Shown one piece after another: positions 24,150 through 35,188 of a stretch of 64,000 nucleotides of DNA. The notes beneath the pieces are model-generated. The model searched no databases. It was not told the DNA's origin and saw nothing but the letters and a program-made list of their open reading frames with translations. Source of the stretch: Acephala macrosclerotiorum (Eukaryota; Ascomycota; Leotiomycetes; Helotiales; Mollisiaceae). Each line of letters starts with the position of its first letter. Position 1 is the first letter of the stretch. Position numbers and translations under genes: made by a program. The stretch covers positions 620,001-684,000 of the forward strand of contig MU119204.1 in NCBI GenBank assembly GCA_014904845.1. Reading direction: 5' to 3'.

Positions 24150-27100
24150 GATGTCCTTGTCCTTGACGGCAAGAAATCGAAAGTCGAGGAAGTCGATACG
24201 GAGGGTCAAAATACGCAAAGATTGAAAAGGGAACAAAACGAGTAGGAAATAGAAAGTGACGTGAAAAGACAGGATGAGGATAAAACGGAAATGAAGCTAC
24301 CCAAGTCACCATGTGAAGAGGCTCATCGATCGTACTATCAGTAGTACCGTATAGCACAGCAGCTAGAAGGAAGACACTGGCCTTACCAGTCCTTCTTCAC
24401 CTCAGCCACAGCCTAAAAATTGCAAATTTAGCAGAGAAATTCAATCAACGCTACCTATCGCAGGCGTCTTAAAATCCCAAACCCACGGCTGCCGTCTTCT
24501 ATCAAAAAATAAGCTTAAACTCATGATTGGTTTAAAACGAGATTTAGACTAGCGAGCAGGACTGAAGATCCTCAAACGCGGGAGGGCTTTAAATAGATGT
24601 TGTGGGTTGGGTGGGGGACTATTTATGCTGCCAAGACCCTCTCGGAATTTCTTGAAGGGGAGGTTGGAGCTTTAGGGTCGCCGAAGGGGGATTGAGGAGT
24701 TGAGAGGAGATTCGAGTGTGGGATCGGTCGGACAACGATGGGGGAAATTGCTGGAAGGAGGTTCTTCAAGTTTTCGAACTGTTGCGTTTGATTTGAGAGT
24801 GATCTTGTGAGGTATCTGTGAAGCTGGGGGCTGGGTGAAAGTAAGTCGCGTAACTTCCTTCCAAAAGGGATCTCGCCACCAGTGTGGACTACTTATCTTC
24901 TTTCTCTTGCTTTGGATGTTCTCGTCGCACTCCGCATCAAGTCTTTATTTGGCAGGTACATCGACAGTAGGGGATGTTCGAAGGCTAATGGTTGATATTT
25001 AGTAGGGACATTATTTCAACTTGAGCGGCAATCGAGTCAAGATCCGGGTTCAATTACATCCCCTGCTTCTGTATAAACCATAGCTCCTACTTTCAGCGCC
25101 ATCAATTCCGCTCCTTGAGATTCAAAGTCTGAGAAGGCAATAACATCTAAGCACTCTGCGATTTTCCTGTGGCTCAACATCAAATGGTTAACAGATGACA
25201 AGACCTTCCATGTTGTGAGGCCTTGAGGAAGATGTTACTCAGCCAGACATCAAACGATGCAAGCATTCCTCTTCGCAACGCCAATCGAAGTAAAACAAGG
25301 GCTTAGAAACTCGGACGAGATACAAATCTAGGCAGGTTCGACTGCAAATTTTGTACTTGCTTTCGGACCACCAAAACCTCCAAGAACGGTGACCAGATCC
25401 AGACGAATAGGTAATGACGAATGAAGGGGAGTTAAACGTTAGCACCATGGATCAACCTCAAATCCCATTCTGAATTTTGCTCTTGACCTATGGTTGATGC
25501 TTGTTGTAGGACCAAGGAACTTTGAGCAGCCTTTCCCATTTCTCTTGGCGCTTCCTACAATGACTCGATCAACTTCGTTGCGCTGAGCTTCCTTGCTCTA
25601 AATTGAGCTTTTGCATGAAGTCCCGCTTGAGAACCCCGAATTCCGCTCCTCTCTGCCTGTCCCTCCTGCTCCATCATTCCTCATTGCCAACGTACTGTCT
25701 GTAAATTCCCCTTCAAAGTGGGGATTTTGACAATATTTTGTTGGACATCGAGATGGGAATTTTGGCAAGGGTGAGACGAGGGCCGAGGCTGAAGCTGATA
25801 AGGAGCGTTCGACGCCCTTTGTCTCGCACTACAGGTCAGGCTCCGCTATACTTGCGAATATCTACATATATTCAAATAAGCACAACCCTACGGCTTGCAT
25901 GACTAGTAAGTTCCTTTATCTCTACCATAACACTACAGCCTAAGGAAATATAGGTCATCCGTCAACACACCACTTCGAGAGAGCCTGATACGTATTAACA
26001 TCGGGGCCCCGACCTCAATGGGTCCTAACATGGAGTCTCCTTGCGAGGAGCTCGACTCAAGAACAAACCTGTCTGTGGGGGTTTCCTAACTGCCACCCCA
26101 GCTCGACGGGTTGGTAGGGAGCTTTTGGAGGATTTTTTTTATGCGCCAAATCTAATGTCTAGAATTTGCGCTTCGGGAAAAGAAGGTTGAGTGGCCTCTC
26201 ATTGTCTGAATTGAACTTGAAACGCTCGATGTTCAACCAAATTTCTTGAAGTGGCTCTATTATACCTCGCCAGCTTCAAACCTGTAACAGACAATGGGAA
26301 GCCCCTGTTGCGCATCGCAGGCCAGCAGCAGGGCGGCAGGACCAGCAGATCGTCACGGCGGTCGTCCTGCTGCACCAGGGCGAGGCGGAAGAGGAGGCGG
26401 CAGGACCCTGCGATATGCAACAGAAGAATTCCAATGTCTGTCATGGATTAGAAAGTAACGCCGTGCAGTACTTCCCGAATTTGTCACCGAGGTAGGTACG
26501 GGGCATTGAAATCCATACCGAACGAAGAACATTCAATGTTTCGCCTTGATTCCTTCGTTCAGCAAGGCAGCTTTTGTGATGCTCAAGAGGCTCCTTGGAG
26601 AAAAGGGGTATCAATGTATAGTAGCACGGACAGATGAGGGGACTCTGGTCCTCTGCTGGTGCCAGAAGCCAATGAATAACTGGCTGGCTGGGTAGATTCG
26701 AAGAAGAAAGCATCACTCGAGCCTCTAACATTTCAAAAGAAGTGTCGCAAAATGCGTTTGGACGCACAGACGGTTGAACAGAATTCGACGAACTTGAGTG
26801 ATTGAATCATATTAACAGTAAGGAGAAAACACAAGACTGTCTCTTAACCATTCTAGGCTTCACGCTTCTGCTACAGATGCAGCTGCACTGACAGCTTCTC
26901 CGGCTATGTCTCTCCACCAGTTCGTCCCAAACCTCTCTCCTGCATCACTTCCCCGCATCCTCTCACTACCTGGGATCACCCTCACAACTCACATGCCTCA
27001 CCACCCAACCCCATCAATCAATATCAGCCATCTCTCGGACACAAACCAATCCGTTCTCAAATTCCCCAATCCGTTTCTCCCAAGCCATTTTGTTGCACCT

Positions 27101-27357
27101 CGCAAATTCTCGGATTCTCCTCCTTCCGGTTCACACAAATTTATGAAGAACGCTCTATCGGGGCGCGATCGAATTGGTGGTTGGAAAAAAGCGTGCCTCG
27201 AGTCGAGCTGCATGTTCGGGCCCCGTTGGACGGAAAGTCCAGCCGAGAATGGGAGTGGAACGTCGAACATCCGATGAAGCGATGGAGGACGAACGAATGT
27301 GAATTGTGGATTTTATGGCGTATGAGGGTACAAACAAGCATGCAAGCAGGTCATACT

Positions 27358-27509
27358 CCCTACGGGCCCTATTAAATGTTAATGAGCAATGACTAGTGTT
27401 TAACTAGATATAGTAAAACATCGCGATCTCGAACAGGTGATTGGTCTAGCCACCCCTTGGGGACACGGCCACAATCACCTCAGAATTAACATTTAAAAGG
27501 CCCTGTGGG
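27358..27509. mobile_element. Short foldback (MITE-like) inverted-repeat element
   Basis: Arms of about 25 nt at 27358-27383 and 27485-27509 are inverted copies sharing TTAAATGTTAAT and a GGGCC block. A second inverted pair lies inside: AGGTGATTG at 27435-27443 and CAATCACCT at 27472-27480. The total is about 152 bp with no coding frame. I could not identify a target-site duplication. It may be a non-autonomous DNA element or simply a hairpin-forming spacer. Confidence 0.5.
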
Positions 27510-27721
27510 TAATATTCGCTTGTTGGCGAATGTGATGATTTTGTGAGTGCGAGGCGTGCTTCGTAATGGAGAGAGTGGGATTTATAGTTCATGTTTTTGT
27601 GATTTGGATTGGTGGTATGGACTTAGTACGAAGTATCTTGTACTATATCTGTACAACAGGTATCCACACATCTCCAAGCATTGCGAGCAGGTCTTCCACT
27701 GACTGCCTCGTATCTCATCTG

Positions 27722-27759
27722 TTCCCCTTCCCCCCTTCCCCCCTTCCCCCCTTCCCCCC
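27722..27759. repeat. TTCCCCCC microsatellite
   Basis: One TTCCCC unit is followed by four exact copies of an 8-bp TTCCCCCC unit, just upstream (in plus orientation) of the 3' end of the small membrane-protein gene. Confidence 0.9.
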
Positions 27760-27939
27760 TCTCTTATCGTAATGCTGACGTCCCGACAGCCAGCCGCCTC
27801 TATTTTCTATTTTTGTACACTTCCCAAACATCATCAAAATCATAATCCTCTCGCTCTCAAGCTTGTTCATAACTCTTATTTCATGCTTCATCATTTCCTC
27901 TTTTCATGTATCAATCAAACGTTTTTCGAAGATCGATCT

Positions 27940-28394
27940 TCATATCGTGTGATGCGTGAAATACCATCCACATACTGCTCCTGCAGCGATGATAATAGCG
28001 ACCAGGAGAGTAATGCTCAAGCAGACAACTCGGCATCGCCTCTTCTCCTTTCGTTGTTGATTCAACCAATCGTTCCTGATATCTTCGTTAGTTATATGCT
28101 CTCCCTATTGCCAGAAAAAAGTAGAAGAACATACCTAGAACCCTTAATCTCAGTCGTCGTAGTACTCCCACTCTTCACACTCGCCTTTCCACTCTCCTCA
28201 TCCGTCACCTCCGCCATCTGAATCGCAACACTGAATCTCTTCCAAAACATCGGATCTCGAACCAACCCACTCGTCGGCGCCAATTCTGTCGGTTGTGCAA
28301 GTGGAATTGTGCTTATTGGGCGTGCGTTAACTTCCTGTTTGAGAGGAGAAGGACGCACGACGTGCGGTTTGCCGGCTCGTTTGTTGCCTCCCAT
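27940..28394 (-). CDS. Small tail-anchored membrane protein, function unknown
   Basis: Exons 28394-28135 and 28075-27940 encode 131 aa. The 59-nt intron has a GTATGT donor, a CTAAC branch site and a CAG acceptor, and it restores phase across GSR|NDWLNQQRKEKRRC. The N-terminal region is basic and Pro-rich. A conserved-looking core reads LVRDPMFWKRFSVAIQMAEV. The C-terminus is a single membrane span (VVCLSITLLVAIIAAGAVCG) followed by only eight residues. Arg/Lys before the span predicts a cytosolic N-terminus. I have an impression of similar short FWKRFSVA proteins in other filamentous ascomycetes but no named function. An in-frame upstream start at 28517 would add 41 basic residues. Confidence 0.75.
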
Positions 28395-29833
28395 TTTGTA
28401 TATGGTATCTCGTCGTTCGTGGCTGTATTCTGCTTGGGTGAACTGAGTTCTCGTGGTGATGTTCTGGCCCTGTGCAGAACCTGCGCCTCGATCTCTTCGT
28501 TGCTTATACCTCCCCACTCATCCACAAGAATGTATGCCCCTTTCTCAAACCCAAATTCGAATTGAAAATTCTGCCTTCGTCGAAATGATCTTGAATCCGT
28601 CTGCTACCGTTGCTCTGCCGTCGTCCAATCCCTCAAAATCGCCCTAAACCTCGAACCTCTTTTGCTTTTCCTTGTGGCGCCGTAATCGAAATAAGGAAAG
28701 ACACTTATGATCCGATGCTGCCGTCTAACCCAAACACACAAATGAGTGACTCGTCCCTCTTAACGAATGAATTGTCTCTGAACTGAAACCGAAGACCACG
28801 AGTACAATCAATCTAGATCTTGCAATCGCACATGGAAAGAACGAGTGACGAGTAACCGCGAGTTGAAACGAGTGTGTGGAAGGAACAACCGTGAATAAAC
28901 TACCCCACGAATCCGGAACGAAGAGAAACTCGAAACGAGAACGAATAGATGGGGAAAAGGATTCACATATATAAACAAGTATCCCAGTTCGAATAAGCAT
29001 GACAAACTGGATTCTCCTCGTGGGTTTCCTCTGGGATGTTTGAGCATGCATGTCCCCCGATTAACGACTGCGGATTTCATCCACTTCATCCCACTTCACC
29101 CCTTCCCATCCAATGGTTGCCTCTCCTTTTCGTCTCGAGGTAAAGTCCTGCAGGGCCGACAGCGGGGCAGTGCCATGCCGTTACGCCATTGCCGAGATTA
29201 AAGCTACCGGGGGATAGATAGTGGACAGGGAGTAAGCTTGGTTCTTGCAGATTTGTGAACTTTTGCTTGGAGGGGAAAGGATGGGATGAGGAGCGGAAAT
29301 TGAGGTGGAGATGGGGTGGAATTGGGAGGAACCAATTGGGGTAGGGAACGAAGGGTTCGAGACCGGAGTGGAGGAGAACGCGCGTAGAGGAACGAGCGAG
29401 GATTGATCTGAACGTGCTAGGTCAGGGGTCCTTGGAGAGATCTTTTTTGAGACTGTGATGCGTTGATAGGAAACGGTGTTCGCACTTAAGCAAATCTTGT
29501 GTTGTTGGACGAACTTTGGGAGATTTCGGGGGTGTTTGTTCAGGAGAAGAGAAAGGGTGAAGCTGACGACGAAAAACGAAGCTAGGAGGGCTGAACGCCA
29601 ATCACTTCCCTTTTTTTAAATTTTTTTTTTTTTTTTTTTCCAAAAAAAAAAAAAAAAAAAGCCACAAGGTTGATCATAGCCTAAGAGATCCCCAACACAA
29701 CGAAATCCCATGTTCCACACCACTGCAAAAGGCTGAAATGCCATCTTAAACTCTCTTGACATTACCCGATGCACCTAATTCATCCAGATCAAACTAACCT
29801 TGAATTCCTCTACCACTTGGCCCTCTCGTCAGC
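28395..29833. other. Divergent spacer between the tail-anchored protein and the DUF3605 gene
   Basis: This 1.4-kb spacer should hold both promoters. Short frames at 28725-29089 have no support. It contains the paired homopolymers at 29611-29660, listed separately. Confidence 0.5.
29611..29660. repeat. Facing homopolymers T19-CC-A19
   Basis: T7 and AAA are followed by 19 T, then CC, then 19 A, which makes a perfect hairpin-capable palindrome about 170 bp before the ATG at 29834. Copy number in such tracts is often unreliable in assemblies. Confidence 0.9.
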
Positions 29834-30676
29834 ATGGGAAGCACAACCCCTCTCCCCTACTGGCAAATCAACATCCCTCCCTCCCTCCGCGAAGAAGCAT
29901 GCCCTCCCTTCCTCCTCAACCTCTCTGCAAAAGACCGTTCCATAATTTCCACTCCAGATGAACTCTACCAAGTCCTCACCTGGCCACAAGTCCGCCAGAT
30001 AATCAAAGACAACCGTCTTGATGCCTTTCAACGCCTACCTTCTGATCTCCGCCGGTATATAGCTTACATATATTCCATCAAAAGGTCTCATGGGAGTGTG
30101 ATGAATTTTGTGTTGAAAGAGAGGTTAGGTTGGGATGGGGAGGATGGGATGAAGGCAGAAGGGAAACCATTCGAGGAAGAAGAGGATGTTAAGATTTTAT
30201 GGAATGATTGGCCATATGGGATTGATGAGCGGATTGTGCATTTGGTTGTTTGGACGAAATTTGAGTTGGAGGATGATCTGGAGACGAATGATTTGACAGA
30301 TGAAGCAAGGGGGAAGATCGAGAAGTACGTGGAGGAGAGGTTTAGGAGGAGGTGTGGGGATGAGAATGTGAGTTTTGAGTTTTGATTTTTTTTTTTTTTA
30401 CCCCGAGGGGTTTGGGTGGCAGGAGAGGGCGAAAGTGAAACTATAAAGTGTGAATTGAAATTAAGGGGATCGAAGAGAGAGGAATGTGAAGAGAAGGGAA
30501 GAATACAACAGAGTGAAAAGCTGACTGAGAGAATCTAGGTCGTCTGGTTCAAAAATTGGAGGGCTTTAAAGAGTGTTCATGCTGTGGAGCACTTCCATGT
30601 CATGCTCTTTGATCCTGACCCTGAGTTTGTGAAGGAGATCACCAATGGTGATGTGCCTTTGAGCCGGAAACTATGA
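29834..30676 (+). CDS. DUF3605 family protein (N-acetylglucosamine-induced protein 1-like)
   Basis: Exons 29834-30367 and 30539-30676 give 223 aa. The intron is long for this window (171 nt; GTGAGT donor, CTGACT branch, TAG acceptor), and its removal joins CGDEN to [20 protein letters not shown]. Conserved-looking motifs include YWQINIP near the start, [54 protein letters not shown] and the C-terminal [11 protein letters not shown]. These match my memory of PF12239/DUF3605, named after Candida NGI1. The biochemical activity is not established. No signal peptide or membrane span is present. The HFHVM segment and the conserved Trp residues suggest a small enzyme-like fold, which is inference. 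Confidence 0.9.
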
Positions 30677-31122
30677 GTATTCTTCCGTTTTTGTCAGCAT
30701 TTTCGAAAGCGAAGCGTGGAGTTTGATGCTTTATAGAAGGATGAGGAAGGCGTTGCAGGATACAATTAGGATAGAAGAAGAGTCACAAGCAAGTAGACGC
30801 AGCGCGGTTTATGATTTGATAGTTTATTATTCTTTGGACTTGTTCTAGCATAGAGCTGCACCGCAGTCTCTGGATATTCGTACAGTAATATATGAAGTCA
30901 GCCGCCTCAGCCTCAGCTTTAGACACTGCCATCTCTTGTATTCCTCCCTTAGTATGTTTGCCAAACGCCGATAATGCCTTTTATGTCCTAGAGTCCGCCA
31001 CCAAACGCCTGCTCTCTCTTTGTACAAAGTGGTATCTTTATGAAAGTCAAACATCCTTGAACTTTTCTTCAGATCCTATCACGCTGTACATTATCTGTGA
31101 AAGAAAAATGCACTTGTCTCCA
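30677..31122. other. Convergent 3' spacer
   Basis: It lies between the stops of the DUF3605 gene (+) and the histone deacetylase (-). No gene is seen. Confidence 0.5.
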
Positions 31123-32553
31123 TTAAGAAAGCTCCATTGCAATCCCAACCCCAGACTCCCTATGCTGCCTTAGATCCTCGTCACCCTCCTCACGTTCTTC
31201 ATTCAACGCGTCCTCCACATCTTGTGTCAGCCCAGCGAGGTCTGGCGGGAGGACTCTGCTTTGTACGCTGGGTGCAAAGTTGACCATGCGTAGTTGCTCT
31301 CGGATGGATTGAACAATATCGTTGACCCTTTTGGCGGAGTTTCTGTTTGGTCGTGGGTCGCCGAGAATCTGCTCCAACGTCGGAAAGATGGTGTCGTAAC
31401 GGAAATATTCCTTAAAGGGCGTATGGTCGGGAATAATGGGATCTAGGGTAGTATCGCAGCCTATGGCGATACTGGTTTCGTGAGCCCATGCACGAGCAAC
31501 ATTCCTTGGAGTATAACCCCCACCACCGACAAGCAAGAGTGGAAGCCCCCGACTCTTGCAGAAAGCGATACAGGCCCCGTGACCTTGGACCTGAACGTTA
31601 AAGCGGCCAAGGCGATCTCCGGCCAGTGAATCGGCTCCACACTGAAGAACGATTGCCGATGGTTGGAATTGTTCAAGACACATGCCGACAATAGTCTTGA
31701 AAAGCCAAACGTACTGCTCATCGTCAATACCATCTAACAGAGGGACATTGATGGCATGATGAGCTCCAGGATTGCTCTCATCAATTGGGCCGGTTCTATC
31801 CAAATCGCCAGTTCCGGGGAAGAAGTTCATACCGTCGAACTTGTGCATCGAGAGAGTCAAGACTCTGTCACTAGACCAGAATGCCTCTTCCACTCCGTCT
31901 CCATGATGAACGTCGATATCGATGTAAAGGACCCGAGGCATCTTTCGCAGGAGTTGCAATATAGCAAGGACGATGTCGTTGACATAGCAGAACCCAGAGG
32001 CTTCAGCCTTCTTTGCATGATGGAGTCCTCCAGACCAGTTGACTGCAATATCCGCTTCCTCATTGGCCAACTTCCGAGCAGCGTCAATGGATGCTCCGGC
32101 GTACATTGAGCAATAGGTGAATAGGCCATCAAAAACCGGACAGTCTGAGCCACCGAGATTGTATGGCATCACCTCACTGTCGTCTGGGAGCGCAACTTTT
32201 GCTGTGTTCAGAAAATCCAGGTAATCTTCGCTGTGGAAGTCCTCCAATTCCTCTCTTGTGGCAACCCGTGATTCGTATGTGTCCATTGCCGCATGCATAC
32301 CATAGGACATGATGAGACTTTTCGACAGTGTCAAGCGCCAGGGTTTCATAGGATGTGAATGTCCGAAATGGTGCTTCTCGATTGCCGGATTTGAATGCCA
32401 TGATACGGTCCATCCCTTGGGTCTCGTGATGCCATTACGTTCGATTTCGCCTTGGACCTTCCGCCAATACTCTGCTGTCTGTGCCGCTGGTATATCTCCA
32501 AGACCAAGCGGGTGTACATACTCCTTCACAATACCGTTCGAAGACATGACCAT
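31123..32553 (-). CDS. hos2: Class I histone deacetylase, Hos2 type
   Basis: A single exon of 476 aa. The catalytic domain starts at NPAIEKHHFGHSHPMKPWRL (about residue 55). Active-site elements are present in order: the His pair in GGLHHAKKAEASGFCYVND (178-179), the metal site in YIDIDVHHGDG (Asp212, Asp214, His216), then QCGADSLAGDRLG and the Gly-rich GGGGYTPRNVARAW that carries the catalytic Tyr. The enzyme removes acetyl groups from histone lysines. In yeast Hos2 works in the Set3 complex. The Hos2 rather than Rpd3 call rests on the insert pattern and C-terminus and would need a tree. An N-terminal extension of about 50 residues precedes the domain; Met3 (32547) is an alternative start. 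The gene is divergent from the ING-PHD gene, with 879 bp between the starts. Confidence 0.93.
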   Translation of the reverse strand: MVMSSNGIVKEYVHPLGLGDIPAAQTAEYWRKVQGEIERNGITRPKGWTVSWHSNPAIEKHHFGHSHPMKPWRLTLSKSLIMSYGMHAAMDTYESRVATREELEDFHSEDYLDFLNTAKVALPDDSEVMPYNLGGSDCPVFDGLFTYCSMYAGASIDAARKLANEEADIAVNWSGGLHHAKKAEASGFCYVNDIVLAILQLLRKMPRVLYIDIDVHHGDGVEEAFWSSDRVLTLSMHKFDGMNFFPGTGDLDRTGPIDESNPGAHHAINVPLLDGIDDEQYVWLFKTIVGMCLEQFQPSAIVLQCGADSLAGDRLGRFNVQVQGHGACIAFCKSRGLPLLLVGGGGYTPRNVARAWAHETSIAIGCDTTLDPIIPDHTPFKEYFRYDTIFPTLEQILGDPRPNRNSAKRVNDIVQSIREQLRMVNFAPSVQSRVLPPDLAGLTQDVEDALNEEREEGDEDLRQHRESGVGIAMELS

Positions 32554-33432
32554 TGTTTCAACAGCCGCCGGACCGGCACAAAGGTGAGGAAGAGTCTTGA
32601 CTTGTGGCGCAATCTGAGAACCAGATATTGAAGACTGCGCACGGAAGAATGGTCGCGTTGAGACCTGTTCTTTGACTGTAGGTTGCCTGAAGCGCGTCGT
32701 GTTGATGGTAGGAATAAGGAGGAGAAAGGTGTGTCGATGAGAATAAATGCCAGAACGTCTCTGCGAGGAAGACCGCTAGTAGATGTGGGGTGTGAGTAAA
32801 AGATATTGACCATACGCTTTACGGCTAGCGCTTCCGAGCGGTGGTGTATGGGCAGTGTACTAGTAATTTGTGCTTGAGTTGGCAGTTTGTAAAGGAGGCA
32901 ACTCGGCCAAGACACGAAATCGAAATCGAGTAAGGTTATTCGTTGATCTGTTGAAGCTCAAAAAAGGATAACTTGGAAGTAAGATAGTCTCGAGCTTGCT
33001 AAAGGTGAGATTCTTCGAGAATATTTACATAATATTAGCGCAGCGTCAGATTTGAAAATTCAATTCAAGAGAGGCGTGGTTTTGATCTTTGGTATTGATC
33101 TTCCCAGCCGCGCTGCTAGTGGCGGCGGCTACAACTCTAGCTATATAACCTTACCGTTTTCTCTCTAGCACGAGGCTGTAGTACTAAAGTGTGGACACCT
33201 CGCTCGCGTTTGTCTCTCGCAATCGCGCCTTCTTCGTCATTTTCCCTGCCATCCAATTTACTCTTAGCACCACTCGGACCCGACCAGCCAGGGTAAAAAA
33301 TCACCTTTTCTTGGGAAGTGGCGGAGGACAAAGTTTTGTCACTCACAGGTGAGCATACGATTGTGTGCGACGTTATTGATACTTTCTTGCATTTCGGCGC
33401 CTGCGCACTGGAGAACGTCGCCATTAACCATC
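32554..33432. promoter_or_regulatory. Shared divergent promoter of HDAC and ING genes
   Basis: This 879-bp region separates two chromatin genes transcribed away from each other. A short frame at 32526-32915 on the minus strand overlaps the deacetylase start and probably represents leader sequence. No defined operator could be recognised. Confidence 0.45.
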
Positions 33433-34692
33433 ATGCCCAGAGACGATCTCACCATCGATTTCAACCACCGCAACATGGTGCAGTCACAGGAGCACCACGA
33501 TGCCGCTGGTCTACTCGACGAGTGGATCAACCGAGTCGCGAACTTGCCTGCAGAAATCGCATTCATGCAGGAGGAGATCGAACAAAAGGATAGACAAATG
33601 GCAGAATGTCTAGCGATCATCAACAAAAACGACACCTCCATCCAAAAATGGATCCGAGCAAATGGCAGCCATACTCCGAACCCTAAAGAAGAACACCTGA
33701 GCAAAATTATCCTCGAAAACTACGACAAGTGCCAAATCCTGCAGGAAGAGAAAGTCGCTCTCGCGCAGAAGACGAAGCAAGTCATGGACAAACATACACG
33801 ATGGCTTGATCTTAACATCAAGGCTCTACAAGAAAGAGGAGAGATTGGCATCGATCCAGATCTACCTTCGCTTTTGCGCCCTCAACCAGAGCCTGTCCTT
33901 TCTGGTCGAGCCGATGCTAATGCAGTAGCGATGCCCTTGGGGCCGATCACGAACTCTGCAACGGTGGTGCATGCCCGCCATCCAAACCAATACCCACAGC
34001 GCCCGATACCCGCGCATATGCAAGCACAACATGTGGCTGGCGTCTCTTCATCTTCTGCTCCTGCAACACCTGCTGTGTCTATGCTGATGTCCCGCCAGGC
34101 TCGAGAATCATCACTGGGCGCTCCGAACAAGCGGCAGAAGATGGGACTTGGAGTTCTTCCTCCGAGCGGTCTTGCACGTCAGTCATCAGCAACCCCAGGT
34201 ACACCGAGAGGTCATACTCCTTCGGCAGCGTCTGCGAGGGCCGGAAGTGCAGGTCCCAAAGCATTACAAAAAGTCACGGCTATCAAGAAAGTTGCACCAT
34301 CGGGAAGCAGGCAAGCTGGAGCTCAGAAGAAGCTTAAGAAGTCTGGTCTCAGTAGGCTCAAACGTGCTGGCAACAAGAACTCGCCATCGTCTACCAACGA
34401 CAGCGAGCTCAGCGATGCGGAGTCAGGGTCTGTTGATGAAGAAGATGAAGCAGCTACACCCCCACGACACAAAGATGCCGATGGAGATGAGGAGATGGGA
34501 GATGATGAGGAAGGAGGGGACGACAAGAAATACTGTATGTGCCAGAGCGTCAGTTATGGCGATATGGTTGCTTGCGATAACGAGGAGTGTCCCTTCGAGT
34601 GGTTCCATTGGACTTGTGTTGGTCTAAAGAGCGAACCGGTCGGAACATGGATATGTCCTGTCTGCACAAAAGCCACAAATAATAAGAAATAA
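33433..34692 (+). CDS. ING-family PHD-finger protein (Pho23/Yng-like)
   Basis: A single exon of 419 aa. The start ATG at 33433 gives [10 protein letters not shown]; in-frame codons upstream are non-ATG. The N-terminal ING helix-rich domain spans about 15-135 ([37 protein letters not shown]). A disordered Ala/Ser/Lys-rich linker follows, with an acidic stretch (about 330-365). The C-terminal PHD finger has all ligands in Cys4-His-Cys3 order: [43 protein letters not shown] fingers bind H3K4 trimethyl; the aromatic Tyr and Trp of the cage are visible. In yeast, Pho23 targets the Rpd3L deacetylase and Yng1/Yng2 target acetyltransferases. The linker and finger do not settle which paralogue this is. 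Confidence 0.92.
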   Translation: MPRDDLTIDFNHRNMVQSQEHHDAAGLLDEWINRVANLPAEIAFMQEEIEQKDRQMAECLAIINKNDTSIQKWIRANGSHTPNPKEEHLSKIILENYDKCQILQEEKVALAQKTKQVMDKHTRWLDLNIKALQERGEIGIDPDLPSLLRPQPEPVLSGRADANAVAMPLGPITNSATVVHARHPNQYPQRPIPAHMQAQHVAGVSSSSAPATPAVSMLMSRQARESSLGAPNKRQKMGLGVLPPSGLARQSSATPGTPRGHTPSAASARAGSAGPKALQKVTAIKKVAPSGSRQAGAQKKLKKSGLSRLKRAGNKNSPSSTNDSELSDAESGSVDEEDEAATPPRHKDADGDEEMGDDEEGGDDKKYCMCQSVSYGDMVACDNEECPFEWFHWTCVGLKSEPVGTWICPVCTKATNNKK

Positions 34693-35188
34693 TCGTCTCG
34701 TGACGGTTGTTTGCTGGTGGTCTGGCGTTTGGGCGGTGTGAAATGGGACTGGAAGGATGATCAGGTGCCTGGCGTTTCTGATGGTCCGATGTACGATATG
34801 ACATCAGGACAAGGTTTCAAGAGAGCTCAAACACTCTGCATTTTGCCTGGCTGTATGTCTTAGGCAGCAATTGACCAGAATCGTTCCTTCTCTAAATGAA
34901 CAGTCGACATCATCCTCCTCCAAAGCGGAACCGAATCTGGTGATTCTGCCGAGAAAGTTGCCCCACTTCGCGAAATTCCCCTCCAGATCTCATGCTCGCT
35001 CCACTCACTCATAACAACACTCAAGTCCATCTTCACTTCAAAATCTCTCATAAATACTCTCTCAAACTCGAATACAACTCGAAATCACATCAAGTCTAAC
35101 TTACAAAACCTCCTTCACTCTATCGTCTCCGATAAGCTCACAAACCCACGCAAAGTTAAGCTTTCGTCAGAGACAAACAAGCATAACC
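34693..35188. other. Tandem spacer ahead of the FolB-domain gene
   Basis: A 0.5-kb spacer. The part just before 35189 is rich in CTC/CAA and lacks a frame. No gene is seen. Confidence 0.5.

Larger units (their letters stand above)
24150..27939. other. Gene-poor spacer of 3.8 kb
   Basis: Only short frames occur (largest 26906-27277, 123 codons), none with a recognisable product. The span contains the foldback repeat at 27358-27509 and the C/T satellite at 27722-27759, listed separately. A tRNA-like stretch near 24967-25069 was examined and rejected. Confidence 0.5.

Noticed and set aside
24967..25069. tRNA-like stretch with an AGGGGATGT/ACATCCCCT end pair and GGGTTCAATTA
   Set aside because: The ends pair, but no proper D arm, anticodon arm or TTC loop can be placed and the B-box match is poor.
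27731..27939. C/T satellite considered as a CRISPR-like or telomere-like repeat
   Set aside because: The unit is a simple 8-bp TTCCCCCC microsatellite without spacers and unlike fungal telomere repeats.
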